64,000 nucleotides of DNA from Massilia sp. R2A-15 (GTDB lineage: Bacteria; Pseudomonadota; Gammaproteobacteria; Burkholderiales; Burkholderiaceae_D), in NCBI RefSeq assembly GCF_030704305.1, contig NZ_CP131935.1:4030001-4094000 (forward strand), in the 5' to 3' direction. A model generated the notes under the pieces. The model was not told the origin of the DNA. It was given only the letters and a program-made list of their open reading frames with translations, and did no database searches. Below are positions 1-9,169 of this stretch, one piece after another (within the stretch, counting starts at the first letter, position 1; every line of letters starts with the position of its first letter). Both the position numbers and the translations under genes were made by a program.

Positions 1-398
1 AGCTCATCGCGGGCAAGGGCAAGGTCAAGCCGAAGTTCGGCGCGCTGATCCGGCTGGACCTGGGCGGGCGCGGCATCCGCAGCTTCGAGCGGGTCGGCAG
101 CGACTACCTGATCGTCGCCGGTCCGCGCGGCGAAGCGAAAGACAGCTCCGTCAAGCCGGCGTTTGCACTGTATCGCTGGAGCGGCTCGGGCGGCGCGGCG
201 CCAAAGAAGGTGCACGATCTCGACCAGGGCAGCTTTCGCCCCGAGGCGCTGTTCTTCGACCCGGACAGCAAGGAACTGGTGATGCTCAGCGACGATGGCG
301 ACGAAGCCGTCGGCGCGATGAAGTGCAAGGACAAGGACCTGGCGGCCAAGAATAAATCGTTCCGGGTCATGCGCATGGCGTGGCCGCCGGCAAAGTAG
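1..398 (+). CDS. DUF3616-like protein, C-terminal part (5' end outside window)
   Basis: The reading frame is open from the first bases of the window to a TAG stop and gives about 131 residues. The protein has a beta-rich pattern with the segments IRLDLGGRGIRSF, YLIVAGP and FALYRW, which resemble the C-terminal part of DUF3616 proteins, a family of unknown function. The tail is lysine-rich and ends AWPPAK. The start, any signal peptide and the upstream partners are outside the window. The family call rests on a few remembered motifs and is moderate; that the frame is a real gene is more certain. Confidence 0.6.
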   Translation, partial: LIAGKGKVKPKFGALIRLDLGGRGIRSFERVGSDYLIVAGPRGEAKDSSVKPAFALYRWSGSGGAAPKKVHDLDQGSFRPEALFFDPDSKELVMLSDDGDEAVGAMKCKDKDLAAKNKSFRVMRMAWPPAK

Positions 399-407
399 CG
401 CGAAGTC

Positions 408-524
408 GGGGTCTGGTCCTGCGGACCTGACCCCATTTTGATTTTTCGGTCACCGAAAACATCGTGTGAGTTCGAGGTCGTCGACATTTTTCAACATGGG
501 GTCAGGTCCGCAGGACCAGACCCC
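408..524. repeat. Inverted pair of 27-bp REP-like palindromes
   Basis: Two 27-bp palindromic units lie at 408-434 and 498-524 and are exact reverse complements of each other. Each has 12-base arms (GGGGTCTGGTCC and GGACCTGACCCC, one mismatch) around a 3-base loop. The 63 bp between them hold no gene. The pair sits between two convergent genes. An inverted pair of REP units is the arrangement called a REPIN, and the same unit recurs at least ten more times in the window. Confidence 0.85.
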
Positions 525-551
525 GATCCTTGCGAGCCGCGCCAAAACGGC

Positions 552-1496
552 CTAGCGCCAGCGCGCCACCCACTTGTCGTAGAAGCCGATGTCGCGCGGT
601 ACCGCGCCCGACACCGCGCAGATGGCGCCGGCGAATTCGTTGGCGCGCGCCAGCGTCAGCTCGAGCGGCCAGCCGCGCGCGCGCCCCAGCAGGAAGATCG
701 CCGAGAACGCATCGCCCGCGCCCACCGTGTCGATAACGAACGGCGGCGCCGGGTTGTCGCGGTTGACGATCAGCGCGTCGTCGGCGCCGAAATACACCGA
801 GCCGCGATGGCCCAGCGTGACGATCAGCGCTTCGAGTTCGAACATGTCGAGCAGCGCGCGGCACGCGGCATGCACCTCGCTGGTGGCGAGCGTGGTGGCC
901 GGCGCGATCTGGAAGAACCACTCGAACAGCGCCTGCAGCTCTTCCTCGTTGACCTTGACGATGTCGGCCGCCTTCAGCGATTCGGTCACGCAGCCGCGGT
1001 CGATCTGGCCTTCGCGCAGGTTCAGGTCGAGAAAGCGCGTCGCGCTGGCGCCGTCCAGCAGCTGGTGCAGGGTGTCGCGCGAGCGCGGCGCGCGCTGCGC
1101 CAGCGTGCCGAAATAGAAGGCCGCCGGCGCCACGCCGGCCAGCGCTTCCAGCGCATGGACCGGGTCGATGAAATCGTAAGCCTGCTTCGGCAGGATCACG
1201 AAGCGGTGGCCGTCGGGGCGGCGCTCGGCCAGCACGCGGCCGGTTTCTTCCATGCGGTCGAGCTGCAGGCCGGCCTCGGACATGGCGAAGCGCTCGAACT
1301 CGCCGCGCACCACCGCGCCGTTATGGTCGTCGCCGATGCGGGTGATCATCAGCTGCGGCTCCATGAAGGCCGCCAGGTTGCGCGCCACGTTGAAAGGCGC
1401 CCCGCCGACCTGCTGCTCGGTGACGAAGTCGTCGACCAGCGCTTCGCCGAACACCACGATGGTGCGCGCGCCCTCCTGCTTGAGGACGGGGATCAC
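552..1496 (-). CDS. PfkB-family carbohydrate kinase (fructokinase-like)
   Basis: A 314-residue kinase of the ribokinase/PfkB family, which phosphorylates sugars with ATP in the cytoplasm. The N-terminal signature GGAPFNVARN (residues 31-40) binds sugar, and DTVGAGDAF (256-264) supplies the anion hole and the catalytic Asp262. The length is typical. GGAPFNVA is common in fructokinases, but the substrate cannot be fixed from sequence. The start codon is GTG and overlaps the stop of the upstream GST gene by 4 bp (GTGA), which implies translational coupling. An upstream ATG is not available in frame without entering the GST gene. Confidence 0.85.
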   Translation of the reverse strand: MIPVLKQEGARTIVVFGEALVDDFVTEQQVGGAPFNVARNLAAFMEPQLMITRIGDDHNGAVVRGEFERFAMSEAGLQLDRMEETGRVLAERRPDGHRFVILPKQAYDFIDPVHALEALAGVAPAAFYFGTLAQRAPRSRDTLHQLLDGASATRFLDLNLREGQIDRGCVTESLKAADIVKVNEEELQALFEWFFQIAPATTLATSEVHAACRALLDMFELEALIVTLGHRGSVYFGADDALIVNRDNPAPPFVIDTVGAGDAFSAIFLLGRARGWPLELTLARANEFAGAICAVSGAVPRDIGFYDKWVARWR

Positions 1497-2101
1497 TGCG
1501 GCACGGATTCTTTGAACGAGGCGCGCTCGGACAGCTTGTCGAACAGCCGCGCGAGGTTCGGGTAGTCGCCGCGCCAGCCGATTTCGGGGAAGCGGAACTG
1601 CAGCCAGCCCAGGCAGCAGCCGACGGCGACATCGGCCAGCGTGTAATGGTTGCCCTTGCAGAAAGGCGACTCGCCCAGCTCGGCCGACATCACCGACAGG
1701 CCGGCGTGGACCTTGCCCATCTGGCGCGCGATCCAGTCGGCGCTTTGCTGCTCGGCCGGGCGCAGCGTCTTCTCGAGGCGCACCAGCACTGCGGCGTCAA
1801 GCACGCCGTCGGCCAGCGCTTCCCACACCTTGACGTCGGCGCGATCGCGGCCGTTCGGCGGCAGCAGCTTGCACACGGGCGTGAGCGTATCGAGGTATTC
1901 GGCGATGACGCGCGAGTCGTACATCGGGCGGCCGTCTTCCATCACCAGGCAAGGCACCTTGCCGAGCGGGTTGGCCAGGTGGATGGTGGTCTCGGAGGCC
2001 CAGACGTTTTCCAATTCGAACGAGTAATCGAGCTTCTTTTCCGCCAGGACGACACGCACCTTGCGGACATAGGGACTGGTAACCGATCCGATGAGTTTCA
2101 T
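1493..2101 (-). CDS. Glutathione S-transferase family protein
   Basis: A 202-residue two-domain GST. The thioredoxin-like N-terminal domain begins MKLIGSVTSPYVRKVRVVL; Ser9-Pro10 lie where the active-site Ser/Tyr of bacterial GSTs is found. PLGKVPCLVMEDG holds the cis-proline loop of the glutathione site, and YDSRVIAEYLD follows. The helical C-terminal domain contains YTLADVAVGCCLGW, the usual N-capping motif region. A much longer open frame continues upstream, but it runs antisense through purB; the ATG chosen gives a standard GST N-terminus. The gene is followed by and overlaps the sugar kinase. The physiological substrate is unknown. Confidence 0.88.
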   Translation of the reverse strand: MKLIGSVTSPYVRKVRVVLAEKKLDYSFELENVWASETTIHLANPLGKVPCLVMEDGRPMYDSRVIAEYLDTLTPVCKLLPPNGRDRADVKVWEALADGVLDAAVLVRLEKTLRPAEQQSADWIARQMGKVHAGLSVMSAELGESPFCKGNHYTLADVAVGCCLGWLQFRFPEIGWRGDYPNLARLFDKLSERASFKESVPQ

Positions 2102-2116
2102 GGGCACTTTTTGTAA

Positions 2117-3628
<1,512 letters not shown>

Positions 3629-3635
3629 TCAACAT

Positions 3636-3705
3636 GGGGTCAGGTCCGCGGGACCAGACCCCGGACTTCGGCAGCATCGGGGTCTGGTCCTGCGGACCTG
3701 ACCCC
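3636..3705. repeat. Inverted pair of REP-like palindromes after purB
   Basis: Units at 3636-3662 and 3679-3705, in opposite orientation and 16 bp apart, carry the arms GGGGTCAGGTCC / GGACCAGACCCC and GGGGTCTGGTCC / GGACCTGACCCC. Here the AT-flanked ends point outward, whereas in the pair at 408-524 they point inward. Lying 7 bp after the purB stop, the pair could form stem-loops in the mRNA, but there is no T-tract typical of an intrinsic terminator. Confidence 0.85.
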
Positions 3706-3779
3706 ATTTTCTTGCCTGCACACATCCACTTCCAAATTGCGGTACTATTAGTCCTAACACGTACTAATTGGACCTGCCG

Positions 3780-4304
3780 ATGCAGCGCTACACCCGTCCC
3801 GCCATCCTGTTTCACTGGCTGATCGCCCTGCTGATCATCGGCGCCTTCACGCTCGGCCTGGTAATGACCGACATCCCCGGCATCACCCCGACCAAGCTTA
3901 AATATTTTTCCTGGCACAAATGGGCCGGCGTCACCGTGCTGCTGCTGGCGACCCTGCGTCTGCTGTGGCGCCTGGCCAACACCGCCCCCGCCTATCCGGA
4001 CAGCATGAAGCGCTGGGAACAGCAGGCCGCGCACCACCTGCACCTGCTGCTCTACGTGCTGATGTTCGCCGTGCCGCTGTCGGGCTACTTTTACACCCTG
4101 GCGGCCGGCGTGCCGGTGGTATATTTCGGCGTGTTGCCGCTGCCTGTGCTGATCGACGCCAACCCCGAATTGAAGCCGCTGTTGAAGGAAGTACACTACT
4201 GGCTGACCATGGGCCTGGCCGGCGCGGTCGGCCTGCACATCGCCGCCGCGCTCAAGCATGCCTTCATCGACCGCGACGGCGTCATGAAACGTATGCTTCC
4301 CTGA
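3780..4304 (+). CDS. Cytochrome b561 family membrane protein
   Basis: A 174-residue inner-membrane protein with four predicted helices and the start MQRYTRPAILFHWLIALL. Histidines suited to ligate two b-type hemes are seen in the first helix (FHW), at FSWHKWAG, in the HHLHLLLYV segment and in the last helix (GLHIAAALKH). The family moves electrons from the membrane quinol pool to periplasmic acceptors. An in-frame TTG four codons upstream is possible, but the ATG gives the canonical family start. It is followed after 17 bp by two yceI genes, a common pairing, so an operon is likely. Confidence 0.9.
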   Translation: MQRYTRPAILFHWLIALLIIGAFTLGLVMTDIPGITPTKLKYFSWHKWAGVTVLLLATLRLLWRLANTAPAYPDSMKRWEQQAAHHLHLLLYVLMFAVPLSGYFYTLAAGVPVVYFGVLPLPVLIDANPELKPLLKEVHYWLTMGLAGAVGLHIAAALKHAFIDRDGVMKRMLP

Positions 4305-4321
4305 TTTTCTAGGAGACCAAG

Positions 4322-4873
4322 ATGAACAAGAAATCCCTGATCGCCGCCGCCCTGCTCGGCGTCGCACTGGCCGCCGGCGCCATCCCGCTCAAGACCGATG
4401 TCGCCCACAGCACCGTGGCCGCCGTGTTCAAGCAGATGAACGTGCCGGTCGAAGCGAAATTCAAGAAGTTCAGCGCGCAGATCGACTACGACGCCGCCAA
4501 ACCGGAAAGCGCGAAGGCCAGCGTGGATATCGAAACGGCCAGCCTGGACCTGGGCGACGCCGACATGAACAAGGAAGTGGCGAAGAAGGACTGGTTCAAT
4601 TCGGCCCAGTTCCCGAAAGCGAACTTCACCTCCTCGTCGATCAAGCCGGCCGGCGCCGGCAAGCTGACCGTCGCCGGCAAACTGGCGATCAAGGGCAAGA
4701 CCCAGGACGTGAGCTTCCCCCTGAGCGTCAAGGCCGAAGGCGGCAAGCAGGTATTCGAGGGAACGCTGCCGATCAAGCGGCTGGCGTTCAACATCGGCGA
4801 AGGCGAGTGGAAGGACACCAGCATGGTGGCCGACGAAGTCGTCATCAAATTCCGCGTCATCGCGGCGCAGTAA
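4322..4873 (+). CDS. YceI-family periplasmic protein (first copy)
   Basis: A 183-residue exported protein with the signal peptide MNKKSLIAAALLGVALAAGA. The mature part has the YceI lipocalin-like beta-barrel pattern: AHSTVAAVFKQ, the conserved DWFNSAQFPKANFTSSSI segment, and LAIKGKTQDVSFPL. Family members bind polyisoprenoids such as ubiquinone in a hydrophobic tunnel, although no enzymatic role is proven. A good Shine-Dalgarno (AGGAG) precedes the ATG. With the upstream cytochrome b561 and a second yceI 26 bp downstream it forms a three-gene unit, perhaps for periplasmic quinone handling. The glycine-poor barrel and length are normal for the family. Confidence 0.9.
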   Translation: MNKKSLIAAALLGVALAAGAIPLKTDVAHSTVAAVFKQMNVPVEAKFKKFSAQIDYDAAKPESAKASVDIETASLDLGDADMNKEVAKKDWFNSAQFPKANFTSSSIKPAGAGKLTVAGKLAIKGKTQDVSFPLSVKAEGGKQVFEGTLPIKRLAFNIGEGEWKDTSMVADEVVIKFRVIAAQ

Positions 4874-4899
4874 CCACTTTTTCACACAAAGGAAACCGC

Positions 4900-5469
4900 A
4901 TGAAAATCAAGCACCTGATCGTTGCCCTGCTCGCGGCCAGCGCCGCGTCGGCCTTCGCCGCCGACACCTACAACATCGACCCGAGCCACACCTTCCCGAG
5001 CTTCGAGGCCGACCACGCCGGCATGTCCGTCTTCCGCGGCAAGTTCAACAAGACCAGCGGCACCGTCGCGCTCGACCGGGCGGCCAAGACCGGCGCGGTG
5101 GACATCACGATCGACGCCAACTCGCTCGATTTCGGCATCGAAGGCCTGAACAAGCACGCCAAGACCGCCGACATGTTCGACGTCGAGAAATTCCCGACCG
5201 CGACCTACAAGTCCAATTCGATCGTCTTCAAGGGCGACGTGCCGGCGGCGATCAACGGCGAGCTGACGCTGCATGGCGTGACCAAGCCGGTGACGCTGAC
5301 GATCAACAAGTTCAAGTGCATCCAGCACCCGCGCCTCAAGCGCGAATGGTGCGGCGCCGATGCGTCGGGCCAGTTCAGCCGCGCCGACTTCGGCATCGGC
5401 TTTGGCACCCCGACGTTCTCGCCGGAAGTGAAGCTGGCGATCCAGATCGAAGCGATCAAGGCCAACTAA
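4900..5469 (+). CDS. YceI-family periplasmic protein (second copy)
   Basis: A 189-residue exported protein with signal peptide MKIKHLIVALLAASAASAFA and a mature start ADTYNIDPSHTFPSFEADH, which is the classic YceI N-terminus. Further family segments are KTADMFDVEKFPTATYKS, LTLHGVTKPVTLTI and the end FSPEVKLAIQIEAIKAN. It is more canonical than the copy just upstream, and the two are clearly diverged paralogues. AAGGAAA precedes the start. An open frame extends upstream but lies inside the first yceI gene, so it was not used. The gene ends before a strong intrinsic terminator. Confidence 0.92.
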   Translation: MKIKHLIVALLAASAASAFAADTYNIDPSHTFPSFEADHAGMSVFRGKFNKTSGTVALDRAAKTGAVDITIDANSLDFGIEGLNKHAKTADMFDVEKFPTATYKSNSIVFKGDVPAAINGELTLHGVTKPVTLTINKFKCIQHPRLKREWCGADASGQFSRADFGIGFGTPTFSPEVKLAIQIEAIKAN

Positions 5470-5479
5470 GGTCAACAGC

Positions 5480-5589
5480 AGGGTCCGGCCCTTACAGCGG
5501 GACAGACCCACGCAAAAAAGCCTCGCCGAAGCGAGGCTTTTTCAATTGAGCGGAAGCCAAGGGTCTGACCCGAACTGCGGGTCAGACCC
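5480..5589. repeat. GGGTCTGACCC-type palindromes around a terminator
   Basis: A degenerate unit (GGGTCCGGCCC ... GGGACAGACCC, 5480-5509) and a perfect one (GGGTCTGACCC, 7-base loop, GGGTCAGACCC, 5561-5589) flank the terminator between convergent genes. They belong to a second palindrome subfamily that also surrounds the RAYT gene at 29.8-30.7 kb. Confidence 0.7.
5520..5542. terminator. Bidirectional intrinsic terminator
   Basis: A perfect 7-bp stem GCCTCGC / GCGAGGC with a CGAA tetraloop is followed by TTTTT on the + strand and preceded by AAAAAA, so it can stop transcription from both the yceI operon and the convergent glycine-zipper gene. Confidence 0.9.
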
Positions 5590-5599
5590 AGGTGTTGAC

Positions 5600-7099
5600 T
5601 CAACGGCCGTCGTGATCCGAGTCGCCAGGAATGGCGCGCTCGACCTTGTCCCACGCAGCGCGGGTCGCCGACTTGGCTTCGTTCCACGACAGGCGCGATG
5701 CACCCTTGACCGAGTTCCAGTCCTGCGCCAGGTCGTTTTCGACGCTGTCGAAGCTCTGGCCGATGTAACGGCCGCGGCTGTTGTAGCCCAGCGCGTAGGC
5801 CGGACCGTAGTCGTCGTAGGAGTACTGCGACGAGTAGTATGGCGCCTTGGTGTACGAATCGCGCCAGTAGGTGTCTTCCGCCGCCGGATTGACCACGGTG
5901 GCAGCCGCGTGACCTGCAGCGCCGCCAGCCAGCGCGCCGATTGCCGCGCCAGCAGCCATGCCGACAGGACCGCCGACCGCGCCGATCGCCGCGCCGGTTG
6001 CCGCACCGGCGCCCGCGCCTACGCCCTTGGCCAGGCCATGGTCACCGAGATCGTCGCCGGCCTTCGGATTGGCCACTTCGCCCGCGCCGCGGCCAGCCAG
6101 GCCGCCCGCGATACCGCCGATGGCAGCACCAGCGGCCATGCCGACAGGGCCGCCGACCGCGCCGATGGCCGCGCCGGTTGCAGCGCCTGCGCCAGCGCCG
6201 ACACCTTTGGCCAGGCCGTGGTCGGCCAGGTCATCGCCAGCTTTTGGATTGGCTACTTCAGCCGCGCCGCGACCAGCCAGGCCGCCGGCGATACCACCGA
6301 TGGCCGCACCGGCCGCCATGCCGATCGGGCCGCCGACCGCGCCAGCGGCCGCACCCATCGCGGCACCGCTGCCAGCGCCGACGCCTTTGGCGAAGTGGTG
6401 CTCGGCCAGGTCGTCGCCAGCCTTCGGATTGACGACTTCCGCCGCGCCCTTGCCAGCCATGCCGCCGGCGATGCCGCCGATTGCCGCGCCAGCCAGGGTG
6501 CCGACAGGACCGGCGACCGAGCCGATCGCCGCGCCGGTGGCAGCGCCGCCAGCGGCGCCAACGCCGGTACCGATGATGTGCTCACCGGCGTTTTCGGTCC
6601 AGCTGCGCTCGATGTGCGCTGCGTCTTCGTCCGAACGTGGGGTCACGCCCATCAGGATGCCGCCGTTCTTGATGCCCTCTTCATAGTGCACCACGCGCTC
6701 TTCCGGAATGCCGGCGCCGATCAGCGCGCCAACCAGGCCGCCCGCCACGCCGCCGGCGCCGGCGCCAGCCAGTGCCGCTGCGATTGGGCCGGCCACGACC
6801 AGGCCGATGCCTGGCAGGACCAGCGTGGTGCCGACGGCAGCGATGCCGGCCAGCACGGCGCCGATGGTGCCGCCGATGCCGGCGCCGATGCCCGCGCCTT
6901 CGGCAGCCTTGCTGCCCAGCTCAGTGTCGGTGTCGGCGAAATGGGTCTTGCGGGTGTCGTCCGACATCATCAGCGTGACGTCGTCCTTGTTGTAGCCGCG
7001 GTCGGCCAGCGAGGAATAGGCGCGCTCGGCGCTGTCGCGATCGCGGAAAAGGCCGGTGACCATACGGGAATTCTTAGCGGTTGGATCGTAGTTGCTCAT
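5600..7099 (-). CDS. Large glycine-zipper repeat protein with stress-protein-17M-like N-terminus
   Basis: A 499-residue protein. Residues 13-50 (VTGLFRDRDSAERAYSSL...) resemble the general stress protein 17M/YflT domain. Residues 65-135 form hydrophobic glycine-rich segments of the glycine-zipper type. Residues 173-412 are four tandem 60-residue repeats, each with GVGAG-rich helices and a VGGPVGMAAGAAIGGIAGG core followed by NPKAGDDL. The C-terminal 85 residues (YWRDSY, DDYGPAYALGYNSRGRY, DWNSVKGASRLSW) are hydrophilic and aromatic-rich. No signal peptide is seen. Glycine zippers pack in membranes, so a membrane-associated stress role is inferred. AAAGGAAA precedes the ATG. The protein is far longer than usual relatives because of the repeats; its function is unknown. 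Confidence 0.85.
   Translation of the reverse strand: MSNYDPTAKNSRMVTGLFRDRDSAERAYSSLADRGYNKDDVTLMMSDDTRKTHFADTDTELGSKAAEGAGIGAGIGGTIGAVLAGIAAVGTTLVLPGIGLVVAGPIAAALAGAGAGGVAGGLVGALIGAGIPEERVVHYEEGIKNGGILMGVTPRSDEDAAHIERSWTENAGEHIIGTGVGAAGGAATGAAIGSVAGPVGTLAGAAIGGIAGGMAGKGAAEVVNPKAGDDLAEHHFAKGVGAGSGAAMGAAAGAVGGPIGMAAGAAIGGIAGGLAGRGAAEVANPKAGDDLADHGLAKGVGAGAGAATGAAIGAVGGPVGMAAGAAIGGIAGGLAGRGAGEVANPKAGDDLGDHGLAKGVGAGAGAATGAAIGAVGGPVGMAAGAAIGALAGGAAGHAAATVVNPAAEDTYWRDSYTKAPYYSSQYSYDDYGPAYALGYNSRGRYIGQSFDSVENDLAQDWNSVKGASRLSWNEAKSATRAAWDKVERAIPGDSDHDGR
5864..6583 (-). repeat. Four tandem 180-bp coding repeats
   Basis: The coding repeats have an exact 180-bp period: for example, the DNA for NPKAGDD recurs near 6055, 6235 and 6415. 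The two units nearest the 3' end of the gene are almost identical in protein, and the first unit is the most diverged. In-frame period and gradient suggest growth by unequal crossing-over or slippage. Confidence 0.88.
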
Positions 7100-7373
7100 G
7101 TCGTATTTCCTTTCGAATTATCGGTGGGGTCCCGCAAAAAACACTTGGAAGTTAATTGCCAGTGCTGCAACATTAAGGCCGTGCGACGAACCGCTCTGTT
7201 CGTTGACGCACCCAGCACGCGACATTCCATGCGGCATGTTTTTTTGACATTTTCAAATCGTCGCCGCTACGTTCGTTGCCGCACCGACCAAGCGATTTCC
7301 GGAGACTAGACTTTTTAACAAGGCCAGCGATATTCAATGGTCTCGGGCTAAATTCAACTTAAGGAGAATCACC
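7100..7373. promoter_or_regulatory. Divergent intergenic region with a TTGACA box
   Basis: This 274-bp gap separates two divergent stress-type genes. A perfect -35 hexamer TTGACA lies at 7244-7249, but the hexamer 17 bp downstream (CTACGT) is a poor -10, so an alternative sigma factor or an activator may be needed. No small gene was recognised here. Confidence 0.35.
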
Positions 7374-7643
7374 ATGTTATTCATCATCTGGATCGTCGTC
7401 GGCGGCATCTTGGGTTGGCTTGCAAGCCTTGTCATGAAAACGGACGCCGAGCAAGGCATGATCCTCAACGTCGTCGTCGGTATCGTCGGATCCTTCCTGG
7501 GTGGCTGGTTGCTGTCCCCGCTGTTTGGTACCGGGACCATCAATTCGGACGACTTCAGCGTCACTTCCCTGCTGGTGTCGTTCCTGGGCGCCGTCATCCT
7601 GCTGGCCATCGTGAACCTGTTCCGCCGCGGCCGGACTCGTTAA
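7374..7643 (+). CDS. GlsB/YeaQ/YmgE-family small membrane protein
   Basis: An 89-residue protein with three hydrophobic helices: MLFIIWIVVGGILGWLASLVM, MILNVVVGIVGSFLGGWLLSP and SLLVSFLGAVILLAIVNLF. It ends in RRGRTR. The first helix, the G-x-x-G spacing and the loop FGTG are typical of the transglycosylase-associated (GlsB/YeaQ/YmgE) family, which is linked to envelope and acid stress but has no demonstrated enzyme activity. A strong Shine-Dalgarno AAGGAG precedes the ATG. It is transcribed divergently from the glycine-zipper stress protein and is followed at once by a terminator, so it is probably monocistronic. Confidence 0.9.
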   Translation: MLFIIWIVVGGILGWLASLVMKTDAEQGMILNVVVGIVGSFLGGWLLSPLFGTGTINSDDFSVTSLLVSFLGAVILLAIVNLFRRGRTR

Positions 7644-7660
7644 TATGCACCACCCCAAAT

Positions 7661-7687
7661 AACCAACGCTTCGGCGTTGGTTTTTTA
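7661..7687 (+). terminator. Intrinsic terminator after the GlsB-type gene
   Basis: A 9-bp stem AACCAACGC / GCGTTGGTT with a TTCG tetraloop is followed by a T-rich tract. Confidence 0.92.
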
Positions 7688-7706
7688 TTTTTCGGACACT
7701 AATCGA

Positions 7707-8984
7707 ATGAGAACCAAGCCCGTGGTCATTGCCCTCGTCTCCTGCGTCGTTACCCTGATTGCCGGCTTCCTGGCGCTCAACCTCATGCCGAGCGAAAAGA
7801 AGATCGAGCATCAGCTGACCAGGAAATACGACCTGGAAGACCCGCAGTTCCGCCGCTCGATGAGCGTGCTGCTGGGACCGCCCATCGTCGAAGGCAATAA
7901 GGTCGAGGTGCTGCTCAACGGCGACGAGATCTTCCCGGCCATGCTCGACGCGATCAAGCACGCCGAGCGCACCATCACGTTCGAAACCTATATCTACTGG
8001 TCCGAGACGATCGGCAAAGAATTTTCCGACGCGCTGATCGAGCGCGCCAAGGCCGGCGTCAAGGTGCACGTGCTGCTCGACTTCATCGGCAGCATCAAGA
8101 TGGACCAGGCCTCGGCCGACGCGATGAAGGCGGCCGGCGTGCAGCTGCAGCGCTATCACAAGCCCGTATGGTGGAAGCTGACCCGCCTGAACAACCGCAC
8201 CCACCGCAAGCTGCTGGTGGTCGACGGCAAGGTGGGCTTTACCGGCGGCGTGGGCATCGCCGACAAGTGGCGCGGCAAGGCGCAGGACGCCGACCATTGG
8301 CGCGACACCCACTTCCGCGTCGAAGGCCCGGTGGTCGGCCAGATCCAGGCCGTCTTCACCGACAACTGGACCAAGTCCACCGGCCGCGTGCTCGACGGCG
8401 ACGCCTACTTCCCGCAGCTCGAACCGAAAGGCACGCACCCGGCGCAGATGTTCTCCAGCTCGCCGACCGGCGGCAGCGAGAGCATGCACCTGATGTACCT
8501 GATGGCGATCACCGCGGCGCACCACTCGATCCAGCTGTCGAACGCCTACTTCGTGCCGGACGAGCTGACCATCAAGGCGCTGCTGGCCGCGGCCAAGCGC
8601 GGCGTCAAGATCCAGATCATCACGCCGGGCCCGATCATCGATTCGGACGTGGTGCGCTCGGCCTCGCGCGAGCAGTGGGGACCGCTGCTGCAGGCAGGGA
8701 TCAAGATGGCCGAGTACCAGCCGACCATGTTCCACGTCAAATGCCTGGTGGTGGACGGCCTGCTGGTGTCGGTCGGCTCGACCAACTTCGACAACCGCTC
8801 GTTCAGCCTGAACGACGAAGCGAACCTGAACGTGTTCGACCATGCGTTCGCGGCGTCGCAGCAGAAGGTATTCGACGCCGACTGGGCCAAGGCCAAGCCG
8901 ATCACCTACGCGGCGTGGGAGAACCGGCCGTGGAAGGAAAAGGCGATGGGCAAGGTGGCGTCGCTGATTGGGGCGCAGCTGTAA
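7707..8984 (+). CDS. Phospholipase D / cardiolipin synthase-like protein
   Basis: A 425-residue protein with an N-terminal membrane anchor (VVIALVSCVVTLIAGFLALNL) and two HKD catalytic motifs of the PLD superfamily: HRKLLVVDGKVGFTGG near residue 169 and HVKCLVVDGLLVSVGSTNFDNRSF near residue 347. The two-motif layout and length resemble ClsB/YbhO cardiolipin synthases, which join phosphatidyl groups in the inner membrane. A few PLD relatives are nucleases or transphosphatidylases, so the substrate is not certain. The ATG used follows the terminator T-tract closely; upstream in-frame codons would lie inside the terminator. It is likely a single-gene unit. Confidence 0.85.
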   Translation: MRTKPVVIALVSCVVTLIAGFLALNLMPSEKKIEHQLTRKYDLEDPQFRRSMSVLLGPPIVEGNKVEVLLNGDEIFPAMLDAIKHAERTITFETYIYWSETIGKEFSDALIERAKAGVKVHVLLDFIGSIKMDQASADAMKAAGVQLQRYHKPVWWKLTRLNNRTHRKLLVVDGKVGFTGGVGIADKWRGKAQDADHWRDTHFRVEGPVVGQIQAVFTDNWTKSTGRVLDGDAYFPQLEPKGTHPAQMFSSSPTGGSESMHLMYLMAITAAHHSIQLSNAYFVPDELTIKALLAAAKRGVKIQIITPGPIIDSDVVRSASREQWGPLLQAGIKMAEYQPTMFHVKCLVVDGLLVSVGSTNFDNRSFSLNDEANLNVFDHAFAASQQKVFDADWAKAKPITYAAWENRPWKEKAMGKVASLIGAQL

Positions 8985-8995
8985 ATACGGATGCT

Positions 8996-9065
8996 GTCGC
9001 ACCTGCGGAGGCAGGTGCCCATGCTGAATATGCTCAACATGGGTACCTGCCTTCGCAGGTACGAC
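8996..9065. repeat. Dispersed 70-bp inverted repeat (copy 1 of 3)
   Basis: The arms run GTCGCACCTGCGGAGGCAGG... and ...CCTGCCTTCGCAGGTACGAC, about 28 bp each, around a short loop. Each arm holds a smaller internal dyad (CCTGC / GCAGG). The same element recurs at 16386-16473 and 59580-59649, always between genes. Confidence 0.82.
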
Positions 9066-9169
9066 ACCCTCGAAAATTCAGGTTGACTATTGGGTAGGCG
9101 GTAAGGATACTCTTGAACGCTCCGGCAACGATCCGGAGCAGTTCGATCACTCTAGAGAGACCACCGCGC

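Noticed and set aside
438..1565. A + strand open frame opposite the sugar kinase
   Set aside because: Arg/Val/Ala/Gln-rich antisense frame; the kinase motifs GGAPFNVA and DTVGAGDAF on the - strand decide the strand.
5864..6583. CRISPR-like repeat array
   Set aside because: The period is 180 bp, in frame, without spacers, and inside a protein gene.
5546..7309. A long + strand open frame over the glycine-zipper gene, including repeats of Ala/Asp/Arg
   Set aside because: The repeats simply mirror the 180-bp coding repeats; the - strand frame has a start with ribosome site, a recognised N-terminal domain and a sensible C-terminus.
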